From an uncultured Methanocorpusculum sp. (GTDB lineage: Archaea > Halobacteriota > Methanomicrobia > Methanomicrobiales > Methanocorpusculaceae): a stretch of 64,000 nucleotides of DNA. The position numbers and the translations under genes were made by a program. Positions 54,234 to 63,921 of the stretch are shown in pieces; within the stretch, counting starts at the first letter, position 1, and each line of letters begins with the position of its first letter. Under the pieces are notes generated by a model. That model saw only the letters and a program-made list of their open reading frames with translations. It did no database searches and was not told where the DNA came from. The stretch covers positions 434,001 to 498,000 of the forward strand of contig NZ_OY764081.1 of assembly GCF_963667985.1 (NCBI RefSeq). Reading direction: 5' to 3'.

Positions 54234-54257
54234 TTTCCACACCCAATGGAATCACAT

Positions 54258-57005
54258 ATGGACACCTTCTCCGCCATCCTCTCCGAATACACATCCCTCG
54301 CGAAAACCGACCCCCTCCATACCTGGATCCTCTTCGAAAACACCTCACTTGCAAACACCGCCAGACAAAAACTCCGCGAAGAAGGAGCCATCCTCCCCGA
54401 CCACATCACAACCATTAAAGGCCTTGCAAAAAGCATCCTCCGCTCCCTCTCCCCCGCGTCCAGGATCATCGACCCCGAAGAACAGCACCTCCTCTTCGCC
54501 CGGATAGGGTCAGACGTGTTCGGGAAAAAACGCATCACCGACACCCAGACCGAAAACCTCGTCAACCTCTTCATCACCCTCAAAACAAACAAACTCGTCC
54601 TTCCGCCCGGCGACGACAAATTCAACGACTTTCGGGAAATATTTTTCCGCTATGAAGAGTTCTGCCGCAAAAACGACTGCTTCGACTCCATCCTCGCAAT
54701 AGAAAGGGCCGCTGGAATCGCCGGCGAAATGGAAATCGGCACCGTCCTCTGCTACGCATTATACAAACCAACCCCCCTCGCCGTCGACCTCCTCCTTGCA
54801 CTTCCCGGCACCATCATAACCCGGCCGCCGGTCACTGAAATCCCCGGCCTCCCGGAAACCTGCAGAGGTGTCTATCAATACACCGACACCCGGACCGAAC
54901 TCCGCTCTGCGCTTGAATCCATCGCCACACTCATCGAATCAGGCGTCCCGCCAAAAGACATCGCCCTCCTTACCTCCTCCCTCCCGTCCGCTCTGCCCCT
55001 CCTCGACGAACTCGTCCCCGACTTCAGCGTCCTTTCGGGTGGAACCCGGCGGCCCCTCGGATTCTTTGCCGGCGAAGACATCCCGATCGAAAACCTCCCG
55101 CCTGTCCGCTGTGCCCTCGCCTGGCTCGCCGCATTCGCCTTCTACTGCAGAATCGACGACCTGAAAATCATCATCGAAAGCCCCTACTTCGCCCTCAAGA
55201 AGGACTGGCTCACCGCCGGCAGACTCGAAAAAGCCGGCATCATCACCAAAACCGAAAAAGGCAGAGCCGCCTGGCGGACCGTCGCCGAACGGCTCGCCGC
55301 TGCAAGGAAAAAAGAGATCGGCGAACACGACGCCGCATTCCAGGCGAGTCTCGACCGGCTCCTTGACCGGCTCGACGCAAACCTCGAACACGCAGGCACG
55401 CTTGCCGCACACTGCCGGGCCTTGAAAGCCGACCTCTCCGCCCTTGGGTGGACGAAGATCCAGATGAAGCCGCAGGACGAAGCGGCCCGTCACGCCTTCC
55501 TCCGCCTGCTCGACAAACTCGCCCTCACCTCGCTTGCCGAAGTTCCCTACACCGTTCGCGAATTCTACGCGATGCTTTCCCGGTTCTGCGAGAAAACTAC
55601 CAAGATCAGCTACCCCGAATCAAAGAACGCCTTCTTTGCGGGCGACCTCCGCTCCGTAGCCGGCACGAAGCGGCCCTACGTTTTTATCACCGGCCTCTCC
55701 GCCGACCGAATCCCGAGGATCGAGGCGGCCATCCCTCTCCTGAACGCTCAGGAGACCGCCCGCATCCAGCCGGACCGCGTCCAAAATCTGCTGGATGCAA
55801 GCCGATACTACTTCCACACCGCCGGGCTTGCCGCGGAAAAACAGCTCATCCTCTCCTGCGCCGGTCACGACGGCGAGAAAAGCCTGACCCCGTCCCCGTA
55901 TCTCACCCGCCTCGCCGAGCCAGAGGAGAAGAGCCCAGGATTTCTTGCCCATTCGATGACCGCGAACCAAACAAGGGCCGGAGAACTGCTCGCCACCAGC
56001 AGGGAAAAGGAATGCGAAGGTCTCTTCGGCATCCCCTCTCTTGAGACCGCAGCGGAGATCATTGGGATCGAGACGGTGGACCGGACCGGAACGCCGGGCA
56101 TCTATGATGCGGAGTTTGCCGGCGACAAAATCGCCGAAGCGTTCGCCGCGGCCTACACGGAAAAGACCGAGTTCGCCCCGACCGTGCTCGAACGCTACCG
56201 GGAATGCCCGTTCAAATGGTATCTCGCCGACCATCTCCGCCTCGAAAACCCCGCGGATTTCAGTGCGGAGAGGATCATTGTAGGCACCGTCATGCACAAA
56301 GCGATGGAACGGTTTTTCCGGGAATACACGTCCACCCTGACCGAGCAAAACGAATCCGACGCCGCGGAGTTTTTGAAAAAACTCGTGACGGATGAGTTCA
56401 AAAACCGGCACATCGAAACGCCTTCCTGGCAGTCGATGCTGAACGGATATCTCGGAAACGGCGGGCTTGAGAGCAGCTGTGATCTGATCATCCGGCTCGA
56501 GACCGGATTCTACGCCGCAGGATTTCGCACCCTGCCCGAATGGCTGGAGCAGAAAGTCACGGCGGAGATCCCGGGCGGAGATCCGTTCACGGTCACCGGA
56601 TGGGTCGACCGGGTGATGTTCAACGAACAGACCAAAGAGTTCGCGGTCGTCGACTACAAGACCGGGAACGTAAAAACCTGGAAGGAACTCGAGGAAGGAT
56701 CCGCACTCCAGATCCCCCTCTACACCGAGGCCGTGCGGCAGATGACCGGCTGCAGCCCGCTGCCCGGGACCTATCTTAAGATCGCTCCCGACGAGGTGAA
56801 GGACAAAAATCCCTACCTTGTCAGAGGAAAACAGCAGAAAAGCGTCGAAGAGGTCGGCGACGCTGCGTTCGCATTCTGCCGGGAAACGCGGGAGATGAGG
56901 AAGGAAGGAAAATGCGGCGTTGTGTCCGGCGAAACGTGCCCGGACGACTACTGCCCGTACAAACGGATCTGCCGGTTCGTTCCATTCCGGGGGGAGGAGG
57001 CATGA
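54258..57005 (+). CDS. addB: AddB-like helicase/nuclease subunit
   Basis: 915 residues from ATG 54258 (919 from 54246; the TATA box at 54226 favours 54258). The N-terminal part is a degenerate superfamily-1 helicase without Walker A, as in RecC/archaeal AddB. The C-terminus is a PD-(D/E)XK nuclease: GWVDRVMF and VVDYKTG (about 797), framed by cluster cysteines in ECPFKWY (about 650) and the final CPDDYCPYKRIC, the iron-staple arrangement of AddB. The stop overlaps addA (ATGA). With AddA it should resect double-strand breaks for recombination. Unusual for archaea. Confidence 0.82.
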   Translation: MDTFSAILSEYTSLAKTDPLHTWILFENTSLANTARQKLREEGAILPDHITTIKGLAKSILRSLSPASRIIDPEEQHLLFARIGSDVFGKKRITDTQTENLVNLFITLKTNKLVLPPGDDKFNDFREIFFRYEEFCRKNDCFDSILAIERAAGIAGEMEIGTVLCYALYKPTPLAVDLLLALPGTIITRPPVTEIPGLPETCRGVYQYTDTRTELRSALESIATLIESGVPPKDIALLTSSLPSALPLLDELVPDFSVLSGGTRRPLGFFAGEDIPIENLPPVRCALAWLAAFAFYCRIDDLKIIIESPYFALKKDWLTAGRLEKAGIITKTEKGRAAWRTVAERLAAARKKEIGEHDAAFQASLDRLLDRLDANLEHAGTLAAHCRALKADLSALGWTKIQMKPQDEAARHAFLRLLDKLALTSLAEVPYTVREFYAMLSRFCEKTTKISYPESKNAFFAGDLRSVAGTKRPYVFITGLSADRIPRIEAAIPLLNAQETARIQPDRVQNLLDASRYYFHTAGLAAEKQLILSCAGHDGEKSLTPSPYLTRLAEPEEKSPGFLAHSMTANQTRAGELLATSREKECEGLFGIPSLETAAEIIGIETVDRTGTPGIYDAEFAGDKIAEAFAAAYTEKTEFAPTVLERYRECPFKWYLADHLRLENPADFSAERIIVGTVMHKAMERFFREYTSTLTEQNESDAAEFLKKLVTDEFKNRHIETPSWQSMLNGYLGNGGLESSCDLIIRLETGFYAAGFRTLPEWLEQKVTAEIPGGDPFTVTGWVDRVMFNEQTKEFAVVDYKTGNVKTWKELEEGSALQIPLYTEAVRQMTGCSPLPGTYLKIAPDEVKDKNPYLVRGKQQKSVEEVGDAAFAFCRETREMRKEGKCGVVSGETCPDDYCPYKRICRFVPFRGEEA

Positions 57006-60000
57006 CCGCGGAACTGACCGAGGCCCAGAAACGAGCACTCTTTATGGAAGAAAGTGTCTGCGTGACCGCAGGCGCCGGGACCGGAAAGACGTTTCTTCTG
57101 ACCAAGCGGTATCTTGCCTCGCTCACCTACCGGCGGGAGACGATGCACACCGGGGCAAGCGACATCCTCGCCCTCACCTACACCGACAAGGCGGCTGCCG
57201 AGATGCGGACGAAGATCGGCCGGGAACTAAAGAAAGCCGCAAAAGAGGATACGGCGCTCGAAGAGGTCTGGGAGAGTTTTTCGCGGTGCAGTATCAGCAC
57301 GTTCCACGGATTCTGCCTCTCGCTTTTGAAAGAGTTCGCCTACGAGGCAGGACTCGACGCGGGATTTTCCGTGATGGACGAGCTCGACACCCACGAACTC
57401 GTGACCGGAACTATCCGCGAGATGCTGGAACATCCGCCGGCCGCCCTTTTCGACGATGTGGTCACCCTCTTCGATCATCTGCGGGAGGCGACGATCGCGG
57501 GATATCTCCAGAGCCTGATGCGGATCGAAGGGGCCAACGACTGGTTTGCCGTTCTGGAACAGGACCCATCGGCCGTAATCGCGGTCTGGCAAAACGCCTG
57601 GGACAAAGAGATCACGGCGTATCAAAACGATCTTGCCGGCGACGAGCTCGTTAATGCCCTGATGGCGGAACTGCGGGCCCTCGCTCCCGAACGAAAAGGC
57701 GAACTTTTCCAGGAGGGACCGGCGGCATTTGTGGCATTCTGCGATGCAAACGGGCCGGCCGAGATGTATGCCGCAGGAAAACTCCTCGCAGGCATCAATA
57801 CGAACGCCTACAAAGCCCCTCTTCCGAAAGGGAGCCTGGAACGGTTCAAGGAAAAACGCGAGGTGTTCAAAGAGTTCCCGGATCGCCCGGACGAATCCGA
57901 TCCGAGAACGCGGCTCACCCTCGAGATCCTCGCGGCCCTCGGACGGGTCGCCTCCGCGGTGTATGAAAGAACGGTCCGCGAAAAACAGCAGAGGGGCGTC
58001 CTCGACTTCGACGACTTGATCAAAAAGACCCGGGATCTGATCGGAAACGACGCCGTCCAGAAAACGCTCAACGCCAGATACCGGTATATCCTCGTCGACG
58101 AGGTCCAGGACAACGACCCGGTCCTCACCGACATCATCCGGATCCTCTGCGGCGACCCGAAGGAGAACAACCGGCTGTTCATCGTCGGGGACGCGAAGCA
58201 GTCGATCTATCTTTTCCGGGGGGCGGACGTCTCCGGATTCAACGCCTTCCAGACCGTTTTTGCAAACGATCCCGTGGAACTCGACACGAGTTTTCGGACC
58301 GTGCCCGAGATCATCCGGCTGGTGAACCACGTGTTTTCGTCCGTGTTTGCGGACCCAAAAGAGATCTGGGAGGCCGGATACGGCGAACTCACCCCCCACC
58401 GGGCCGGCCACTCCGGATCGGTGACCCTGATCCGGCTTCCAACTGGCGAGACCAAGGCCGAGTCGATGCGGCGTGAGGCACGGACCCTCGCATCCTGGAT
58501 TTCCGATACGGTTTCCCGCAAAAAACTGAGCGTTTACGATAAAGACGGGACCTGCCGGCCCGCACGGTTCGGCGACATCGCAGTCCTCATCGAGGCCCGG
58601 ACCCACATGGACAAACTCCGGCACGCTCTGGAGAGCTACGGGGTCCCCTATACCGAGGAGAAGGGATACAGCTTCTATCAAAAGCAGGAGGTATTCGACT
58701 TCACGAACCTCTTGAAGGCGATCGTGTATCCCGAGGAGGATATCCCGCTCTACGGCGTGCTTAGGTCTCCCTACTTCGGGATCTCCGACGCGGAACTCTG
58801 CCGGGCCGCTTCAAACAGCGGGCGGCCGCTGATCTGGCGGCTGCGAAAATACGCGGACGAACATCCCGATTCGAAGATCGGGAAAGCAGTCGGAGATCTC
58901 GCCCGCTGGCATGTGGAGATCGGAACGGAGCCTTTCGTCCCCTTCCTTTCCCGGCTGATCGCGGAGTCGGGGATCGCGGCGGTCTACGGCGGCCTCCCGT
59001 TTGGGCGGGAAGCGACCGCAAATCTGGAAAAATTGATCGCGATCGCCCGTTCACGTTCCATGAACCGGCCGTTTTCAGTGTACGAGTATCTCGGGATCCT
59101 GGACACCTGCATGGAGGAGGAGTTCGACGAGCGTGAGGGAACGGTCCCAAGCGAAGAGGACGACCGGGTGAAGATCCTCACCGTGCATGCCTCGAAGGGG
59201 CTGGAGTATCCGATCCTCGCCCTCTGCTTTGCCGGAACGGGGAACGGCCTGAAGATTTCGGCCCCGGTGTTCGATGGAAAACTGGGCGTCGGGATCCCGG
59301 TCCGGCTCGCGGGCGAGGGGGAGGGGCTTTCGTTCGTGATCGAGTGCATGAAGCCGGAGATGAAGGCAAAACTGCTTGCCGAGCGGAAACGGCTGTTTTA
59401 CGTGGCGATGACCCGGGCCCGGGATCATCTGGTGATCTCGGGAACGGACGGGAAGAAGGGGCCGGAGGCGAACTCGTTTCTTTCGATGTATGACGCGGGG
59501 ATCGGCGGATGTCCGTATCTCCCGGAACTGATCACCGACGTGGTCACAGAGCCGGGTGATCCCTCCCGGATCCGGCCGAAGGTCCCGGAAGGCTGGACGA
59601 ATATCCCTTTGCCGGCAAAGGAGGAGGAGGCCGCACAAAGTCTGACCGCGGCCGTGAGAAACCGGACCTCGTCCGCGGCGGAAGAGGTGGCGATGCTTCG
59701 GGGAACGGCGCTCCACGAGGTGTTCGAGGGAAAGCCGGCGGATGCGGCGGTGAAACGCTACGGACTTCCCCCTGCGGCGGCAGACGAGTTTGCGGCAAAG
59801 TATGCGGCGTTTCTTGCGTCGCCCGTGATGCAGAATGCGGTAAAAAGCATCTGCGAGCAGGAGGTCGCGTTTTCCTTCGAGGGAACGCCGCTGAATGGGG
59901 TGATCGACCGGCTCGTTCAGTATGAGGATGGAAGCTGGATGATCATCGACTATAAAACTGGTAAGCCTTCAAAAAAGGAGCTGGAGAGATACGAGAGCCA

Positions 60001-60178
60001 GCTCGCGGTGTATTTCCTGTGGGCGAAACGTCTGTTCGGGGCCAACCCGGGCGTGTGTCTGTATCTTTCGGATACGGGTGAGGTCGTGTCGTTTACGATG
60101 GATGAGGAACGGGCTAAGGGGCTGGTGGCAGAGAAGATGGAGGAGAGCGGGATGGAGGGGGAAACCAATTTTTCGTAG
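57002..60178 (+). CDS. addA: AddA-like UvrD/Rep helicase-nuclease
   Basis: 1058 residues from ATG 57002; a frame beginning at 56912 overlaps addB and is not used. Helicase motifs: Walker A GAGTGKT (about 24-30), TYTDKAAAEM, Walker B DEVQD (about 366), GDAKQSIYLFRGAD, TVHASKGLEYPI (about 724), and FYVAMTRARDHL. The C-terminal nuclease core has GVIDRL and IIDYKTG (about 970-988), so AddA contributes a second nuclease. Same operon as addB with a four-base overlap. Confidence 0.9.
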   Translation: MTAELTEAQKRALFMEESVCVTAGAGTGKTFLLTKRYLASLTYRRETMHTGASDILALTYTDKAAAEMRTKIGRELKKAAKEDTALEEVWESFSRCSISTFHGFCLSLLKEFAYEAGLDAGFSVMDELDTHELVTGTIREMLEHPPAALFDDVVTLFDHLREATIAGYLQSLMRIEGANDWFAVLEQDPSAVIAVWQNAWDKEITAYQNDLAGDELVNALMAELRALAPERKGELFQEGPAAFVAFCDANGPAEMYAAGKLLAGINTNAYKAPLPKGSLERFKEKREVFKEFPDRPDESDPRTRLTLEILAALGRVASAVYERTVREKQQRGVLDFDDLIKKTRDLIGNDAVQKTLNARYRYILVDEVQDNDPVLTDIIRILCGDPKENNRLFIVGDAKQSIYLFRGADVSGFNAFQTVFANDPVELDTSFRTVPEIIRLVNHVFSSVFADPKEIWEAGYGELTPHRAGHSGSVTLIRLPTGETKAESMRREARTLASWISDTVSRKKLSVYDKDGTCRPARFGDIAVLIEARTHMDKLRHALESYGVPYTEEKGYSFYQKQEVFDFTNLLKAIVYPEEDIPLYGVLRSPYFGISDAELCRAASNSGRPLIWRLRKYADEHPDSKIGKAVGDLARWHVEIGTEPFVPFLSRLIAESGIAAVYGGLPFGREATANLEKLIAIARSRSMNRPFSVYEYLGILDTCMEEEFDEREGTVPSEEDDRVKILTVHASKGLEYPILALCFAGTGNGLKISAPVFDGKLGVGIPVRLAGEGEGLSFVIECMKPEMKAKLLAERKRLFYVAMTRARDHLVISGTDGKKGPEANSFLSMYDAGIGGCPYLPELITDVVTEPGDPSRIRPKVPEGWTNIPLPAKEEEAAQSLTAAVRNRTSSAAEEVAMLRGTALHEVFEGKPADAAVKRYGLPPAAADEFAAKYAAFLASPVMQNAVKSICEQEVAFSFEGTPLNGVIDRLVQYEDGSWMIIDYKTGKPSKKELERYESQLAVYFLWAKRLFGANPGVCLYLSDTGEVVSFTMDEERAKGLVAEKMEESGMEGETNFS

Positions 60179-60310
60179 TCCATCTCACTGAATGACAACG
60201 CCCCTTTTTCCCCGATGGGGGGCATTATCGCACCACGCGGTCCGGGGTTTATATTGCGTCGAATCACAGGTTGATTACACATTCCGGGAGTCCGGAAGAG
60301 GAGGTCATAT

Positions 60311-60598
60311 ATGATGAATGATATTCCCCCAACGCTGCAGGAGCAGCTCACCCCTTTATTTTTCAAAAAGGACGTGTATTCAGGGAAGCTCTGCGAAAAG
60401 GGAAAGGAGATCCGAAGGCTCCAGCTCGAACTGATGAAGGAGGGGCAGCCCCCCGAAGAACTCCTGAGACGCTCCAGAAGTCTGATCGAGGAAACGACCT
60501 ATCTTACGACGAAACTGAGAGCTCTGGAACGGGAGATCGACGGCGTTCTGACCCAGGAGCTGCTGATCACGAGCGAGAGGGAGAGGGCGGAGGGATGA
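60311..60598 (+). CDS. Small coiled-coil protein
   Basis: 95 residues (94 from the second ATG). Almost entirely charged helix: KGKEIRRLQLELMKEGQPPEE, then SLIEETTYLTTKLRALEREID with heptad-like leucines. GAGGTCATAT precedes the start. No family recognised. Its 3' end overlaps the converging hcp gene by 32 bases. Possibly part of the addAB neighbourhood by chance only. Confidence 0.65.
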   Translation: MMNDIPPTLQEQLTPLFFKKDVYSGKLCEKGKEIRRLQLELMKEGQPPEELLRRSRSLIEETTYLTTKLRALEREIDGVLTQELLITSERERAEG

Positions 60599-62204
60599 TC
60601 CCAAGCCTCACCAGATCCTCCGCCGGCGTCGAGATCAGCTGAACGCCGACCTTCTTTACCAGCATGTTCAGCACGTCAGGCGACAAACATGCCGGCAGAT
60701 TTGGTCCGATCATGATGTCTTTGATGCCCAGCGCCAGCAGAACCAGAAGCACCAGGATCGCCTTCTGTTCATACCACGCGATATTGAACGAAAGCGGGAG
60801 GTTCTCCATTTCCACATGCAAAGCCTTCGCTAACTCCTGAGCGATCACCACAAGAGAATACGAATCATTGCACTGCCCTGCATCCAGAACCCGGGGGATG
60901 CCTTCGATATCGCCGAGACCAAGACGGTTATACCGGTACTTCGCACAGCCTGCCGTAAGAATGACCACGTCATTAGGCATCGCCTTTGCAAACTCAGTGT
61001 AATATTCACGTTCCTTGTGCCGGCCGTCGCATCCCGCCATCACGACGAAATGTCTGATCTTCCCCCGCTTCAAGAGATCAAGGATCTTTGGAGCCAGAGC
61101 AAGTACCGCGTCATGACCTGCGCCGGTCACAAGATCCCCGCACTGCAGATCGTCAGGCGGGCGGCACTTCTTTGCACAGGCAATGATCCGGGAAAAATCC
61201 TTCGAGCCGTCCGGCTTCTCCGGGATATGGACGGCGTTTGGAAAACCGACCGACCCGGTCGTAAAAATCCGGTCCCGATATGCCGGTGGCGGGGGGACAA
61301 GACAGTTGGTCGTAAACAGGATCGGGCCGTTAAATTTAGGGAACTCCTTTTTCTGGTTGGCCCAGGACGTTCCGTAGTTTCCGATAAGATGATCGAACTT
61401 CTTGAAACACGGATGGGCATGGGCGACCAGCATCTCGCCGTGAGTATACACATCCACCCCGGTCCCGCGGGTCTGGCGAAGCAGCAGAAACAGGTCGCGA
61501 AGATCGTGACCAGTCACAAGGATGCCGGGATTTTTCCCGACCCGGCCGCTCACCGTCGTGATCCCGGTCGGACCGTAGCGTTTGTTCGCCGACTCGAGAA
61601 GTGCGAGCACACTCGCTCCGACCTTCCCGCATTCCATGACCAGCGCCACACGCTCCCCAAACGAGTGCTTCTCGAAGCGGGAAGCCAGACCCTTATAGAT
61701 GAAGTTCACGATTGCCGGATCGGTCATTCCAAGCACCTCGGCATGCGAGTAGTAGGCGGCGATGCCTTTCAGATCGAACAACAGGAGGGAAAACAGGGAC
61801 CGCTCGTTGTCGTCCTCGATGGAGCGAAGCCCGATCCCTCCGCCAAGTGTGACGATCTCCTCTCTGGATTTCGGGATCCAGGAACACGCCGGCGGCTCTC
61901 CCGGGACCGGCGGGTAGGCATCACGACACGCGATCGCCGCGTCCAGATGTGCGGCGAATCTGGATTCATCGAAGTTGACGTTCATCAGGCTCGCAAACAA
62001 TGCCTCGATCACCAGCCGATCCTGCTCCGGTTTCTCCGGCGGGAGTTTCACTTCCTTTGGCTGATGGATCTTCCGATAGGCGATCCCTGAGAGAACAAAG
62101 TTCACGGCATCCTGATAACAGGACGTATCGTTCGTTTTCCCGCAGACGCCTGCGGCCGTGCAGCCGAGGTTTTTGGCGGTTTCTTCGCACTGCTGACAAA
62201 ACAT
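60567..62204 (-). CDS. hcp: Hybrid cluster protein (hydroxylamine reductase)
   Basis: 545 residues from ATG 62204 (MFCQQCEETA). The N-terminal Cys set Cys3, 6, 15 and 21 binds a [4Fe-4S] cluster; later conserved segments for the 4Fe-2S-2O hybrid cluster include TTNCLVPPP and AGCDGRHKERE and TAGCAKYRYN. Acts as NO reductase or protects against nitrosative and oxidative stress. The frame to 62495 upstream is not part of the protein. Confidence 0.94.
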   Translation of the reverse strand: MFCQQCEETAKNLGCTAAGVCGKTNDTSCYQDAVNFVLSGIAYRKIHQPKEVKLPPEKPEQDRLVIEALFASLMNVNFDESRFAAHLDAAIACRDAYPPVPGEPPACSWIPKSREEIVTLGGGIGLRSIEDDNERSLFSLLLFDLKGIAAYYSHAEVLGMTDPAIVNFIYKGLASRFEKHSFGERVALVMECGKVGASVLALLESANKRYGPTGITTVSGRVGKNPGILVTGHDLRDLFLLLRQTRGTGVDVYTHGEMLVAHAHPCFKKFDHLIGNYGTSWANQKKEFPKFNGPILFTTNCLVPPPPAYRDRIFTTGSVGFPNAVHIPEKPDGSKDFSRIIACAKKCRPPDDLQCGDLVTGAGHDAVLALAPKILDLLKRGKIRHFVVMAGCDGRHKEREYYTEFAKAMPNDVVILTAGCAKYRYNRLGLGDIEGIPRVLDAGQCNDSYSLVVIAQELAKALHVEMENLPLSFNIAWYEQKAILVLLVLLALGIKDIMIGPNLPACLSPDVLNMLVKKVGVQLISTPAEDLVRLGIIPPPSPSRS

Positions 62205-62355
62205 TCTGATCTCCTCTCTGCTCAATTCATGAGCTTTCGATATGTGAGAGATGGCGCGCGAAGTATATATAGATTCACCATGGCGAAAAAATGAACGGCA
62301 AATCAAACAATTTGTTAAAAACAGCGAACAAAAAATAGATTTGAGATTCGAGCCA

Positions 62356-63027
62356 TCACTCGGCGTGCTGATCCGAAGCACGGAACCGGGGAGCGTCAAA
62401 GAGAGGCGTATCGAAGAGATCCACCGGTCCGGAAAGCCTTCCGTCACATAGCGAAAAACCGAGTCCGACCACCGGGATGACGGTTGTCCGAACATTCGAC
62501 GAATCGCAGAGACTCACAGGGCATACGCCCTGCTGGTTTACACCGCGGCGAGCGAACCTCTCGCAGAACGCCGCAACGGACGGGAACTCGCCCTCGGCAC
62601 GTGCGAGGAGGAGAACGCCGTCCGCGATACAGGCATCGTCAGAGTCCCGTCCGGGGGTCAGGACCTCGCCCCATGGCATGACGTCTGAACCGGCGAGAAA
62701 CAGCAGAAACGGCTCGTTTGCCCGCTCCGGGATCGTCATCCGGCAGACCGACACCGGGGCGGCATCGCAGAACAGGTGCCGTTTTTGTGCGAGCTCCTCG
62801 GCTGCGGAGAAGACCGCGGCGATAAGCGTGTCCGGCAGGACGTCCGGATCATGGACCGCGACCAGGACCAGCCGGTCGGCAGTGTGGGTCACGAACGAGT
62901 CGGTGAGGATCCCGCCTTCCGCCTTTTTGAGCATCTTTGCCGCCGTCTGGAGGATGTCGGGGAAGACCCGGGTCGTTCCGCATACCCCGCCGACCGGCTT
63001 TGCAAAGACCGAGACTGTCGTGTGCAT
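62356..63027 (-). CDS. Degenerate FBP aldolase/phosphatase-like protein
   Basis: 223 residues against about 370-380 for archaeal bifunctional FBP aldolase/phosphatase (class V). The N-terminus TVSVFAKPVGGVCGTTRVFP lines up with TVSxIKADVGGxxGHxxVHP but the metal Asp and His are replaced (Pro and Thr). The middle PERANEPFLLFLAGSD aligns with EERPSEPIIAFAADKT, and the end GLGFSLCDGRLSGPVDLFD with the family C-terminus. Residues 130-160 of the normal core, including the Schiff-base Lys region, are missing. Starts two bases after the fbp stop overlaps. A pseudo-enzyme, perhaps regulatory. Confidence 0.75.
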   Translation of the reverse strand: MHTTVSVFAKPVGGVCGTTRVFPDILQTAAKMLKKAEGGILTDSFVTHTADRLVLVAVHDPDVLPDTLIAAVFSAAEELAQKRHLFCDAAPVSVCRMTIPERANEPFLLFLAGSDVMPWGEVLTPGRDSDDACIADGVLLLARAEGEFPSVAAFCERFARRGVNQQGVCPVSLCDSSNVRTTVIPVVGLGFSLCDGRLSGPVDLFDTPLFDAPRFRASDQHAE

Positions 63028-63029
63028 GT

Positions 63030-63914
63030 TCAGCGAATCGCCTCGATTTTCGCGATCATCCCTTTACTGCCGACATACACGGGCGTCCTCTGGTGGACCT
63101 TTGTTGGGACGATCTCCAGGGTCGAAGACTCGCCGTTCGAGACTGCCCCTCCTGCCTGGACCGCGAGGAAACCGATCGGATTGATCTCGAAGACCAGCCG
63201 GAGTTTTCCGGAAGCGGACTTCTTCGTCGCCGGATAGGCATACACGCCACCGTACTCCAGAATCTGGTGGAAGTCGGCCACGAAAGAGCCGGAGTACCGG
63301 TTCTTTCCGCCTTCGCATTCGATCTCATTCATGTACTGAATGTGTTTCTCGGTCCACTCGGGCCGCAGACCGCCGCTTCCGCAGAGCGTTCCTTCCGGGA
63401 TCCTCACATTCTCTTTTAAGAGAACGTAGGTGCCGTCCTCATTCATCGCAAAAATCGAGACCCCGTTTCCAAGCGAGATCGTCAGCGTCGTCAGCGGGCC
63501 ATACAGCATATAGAATGCGGCGCGAAGCTGGTTCCCCGCCTGAAGAATATCGCCTTCATAGACCCCGACGATCGTCCCGACGGTCAGATTTACCTTGATC
63601 AGCGAGGAGCCGTCGAGGGGGTCCATCACGACCGAATATTTTGCAGAAGGAGACATCACGGTGATATCCTCCTGCTCTTCGGAAGCAACGGCACGGACTA
63701 ACCCGCTTTCCTGGAGAACGGACGTGATCCGGGTATCCGCCCAGGTGTCCATCTCGGCCTGATCCTCGCCGGAAGAGTTCGTGGAGCCCGCATAATTCTG
63801 GTTGCTTATAAACGCGGAACGGATCGGTCCTGCCTGATCCACGATCATCATGATTATTTTTCCCAAATCCTCAGGGGCATGTGAGGCGGAAAGATACTCC
63901 TGCAAGGTTTTCAT
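63030..63914 (-). CDS. fbp: Fructose-1,6-bisphosphatase, class I
   Basis: 294 residues. Metal and substrate motifs ASEEQED, VMDPLDGSSLI and the C-terminal YPATKKSASGKLRLVFEINPIGFL are those of class I FBPase, common in bacteria and some archaea. Removes the 1-phosphate from fructose-1,6-bisphosphate in gluconeogenesis. The ATG at 63914 has no obvious ribosome-binding site, consistent with a leaderless message. Followed directly by the degenerate class V-like gene. Confidence 0.94.
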   Translation of the reverse strand: MKTLQEYLSASHAPEDLGKIIMMIVDQAGPIRSAFISNQNYAGSTNSSGEDQAEMDTWADTRITSVLQESGLVRAVASEEQEDITVMSPSAKYSVVMDPLDGSSLIKVNLTVGTIVGVYEGDILQAGNQLRAAFYMLYGPLTTLTISLGNGVSIFAMNEDGTYVLLKENVRIPEGTLCGSGGLRPEWTEKHIQYMNEIECEGGKNRYSGSFVADFHQILEYGGVYAYPATKKSASGKLRLVFEINPIGFLAVQAGGAVSNGESSTLEIVPTKVHQRTPVYVGSKGMIAKIEAIR

Positions 63915-63921
63915 AGTATCT

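Larger units (their letters stand above)
53355..54245. other. 891-base non-coding region with inverted repeats
   Basis: No convincing gene between rio2 and addB, which point away from each other. Contents from left to right: a GC-rich patch with a hairpin at 53430-53446, a 13-bp direct repeat AAATCGGCAGGAT at 53573-53585 and 53907-53919, a 270-bp inverted repeat between them (separate entry), a (TC)9 tract at 53721-53738, a G/T-rich stretch (53920-54110), and the addB promoter. Both strands were checked; short frames here lack family features. Confidence 0.7.

Noticed and set aside
55620..58681. Long minus-strand frames opposite addB and addA
   Set aside because: GC-driven antisense frames; the plus strand shows complete helicase and nuclease motifs.
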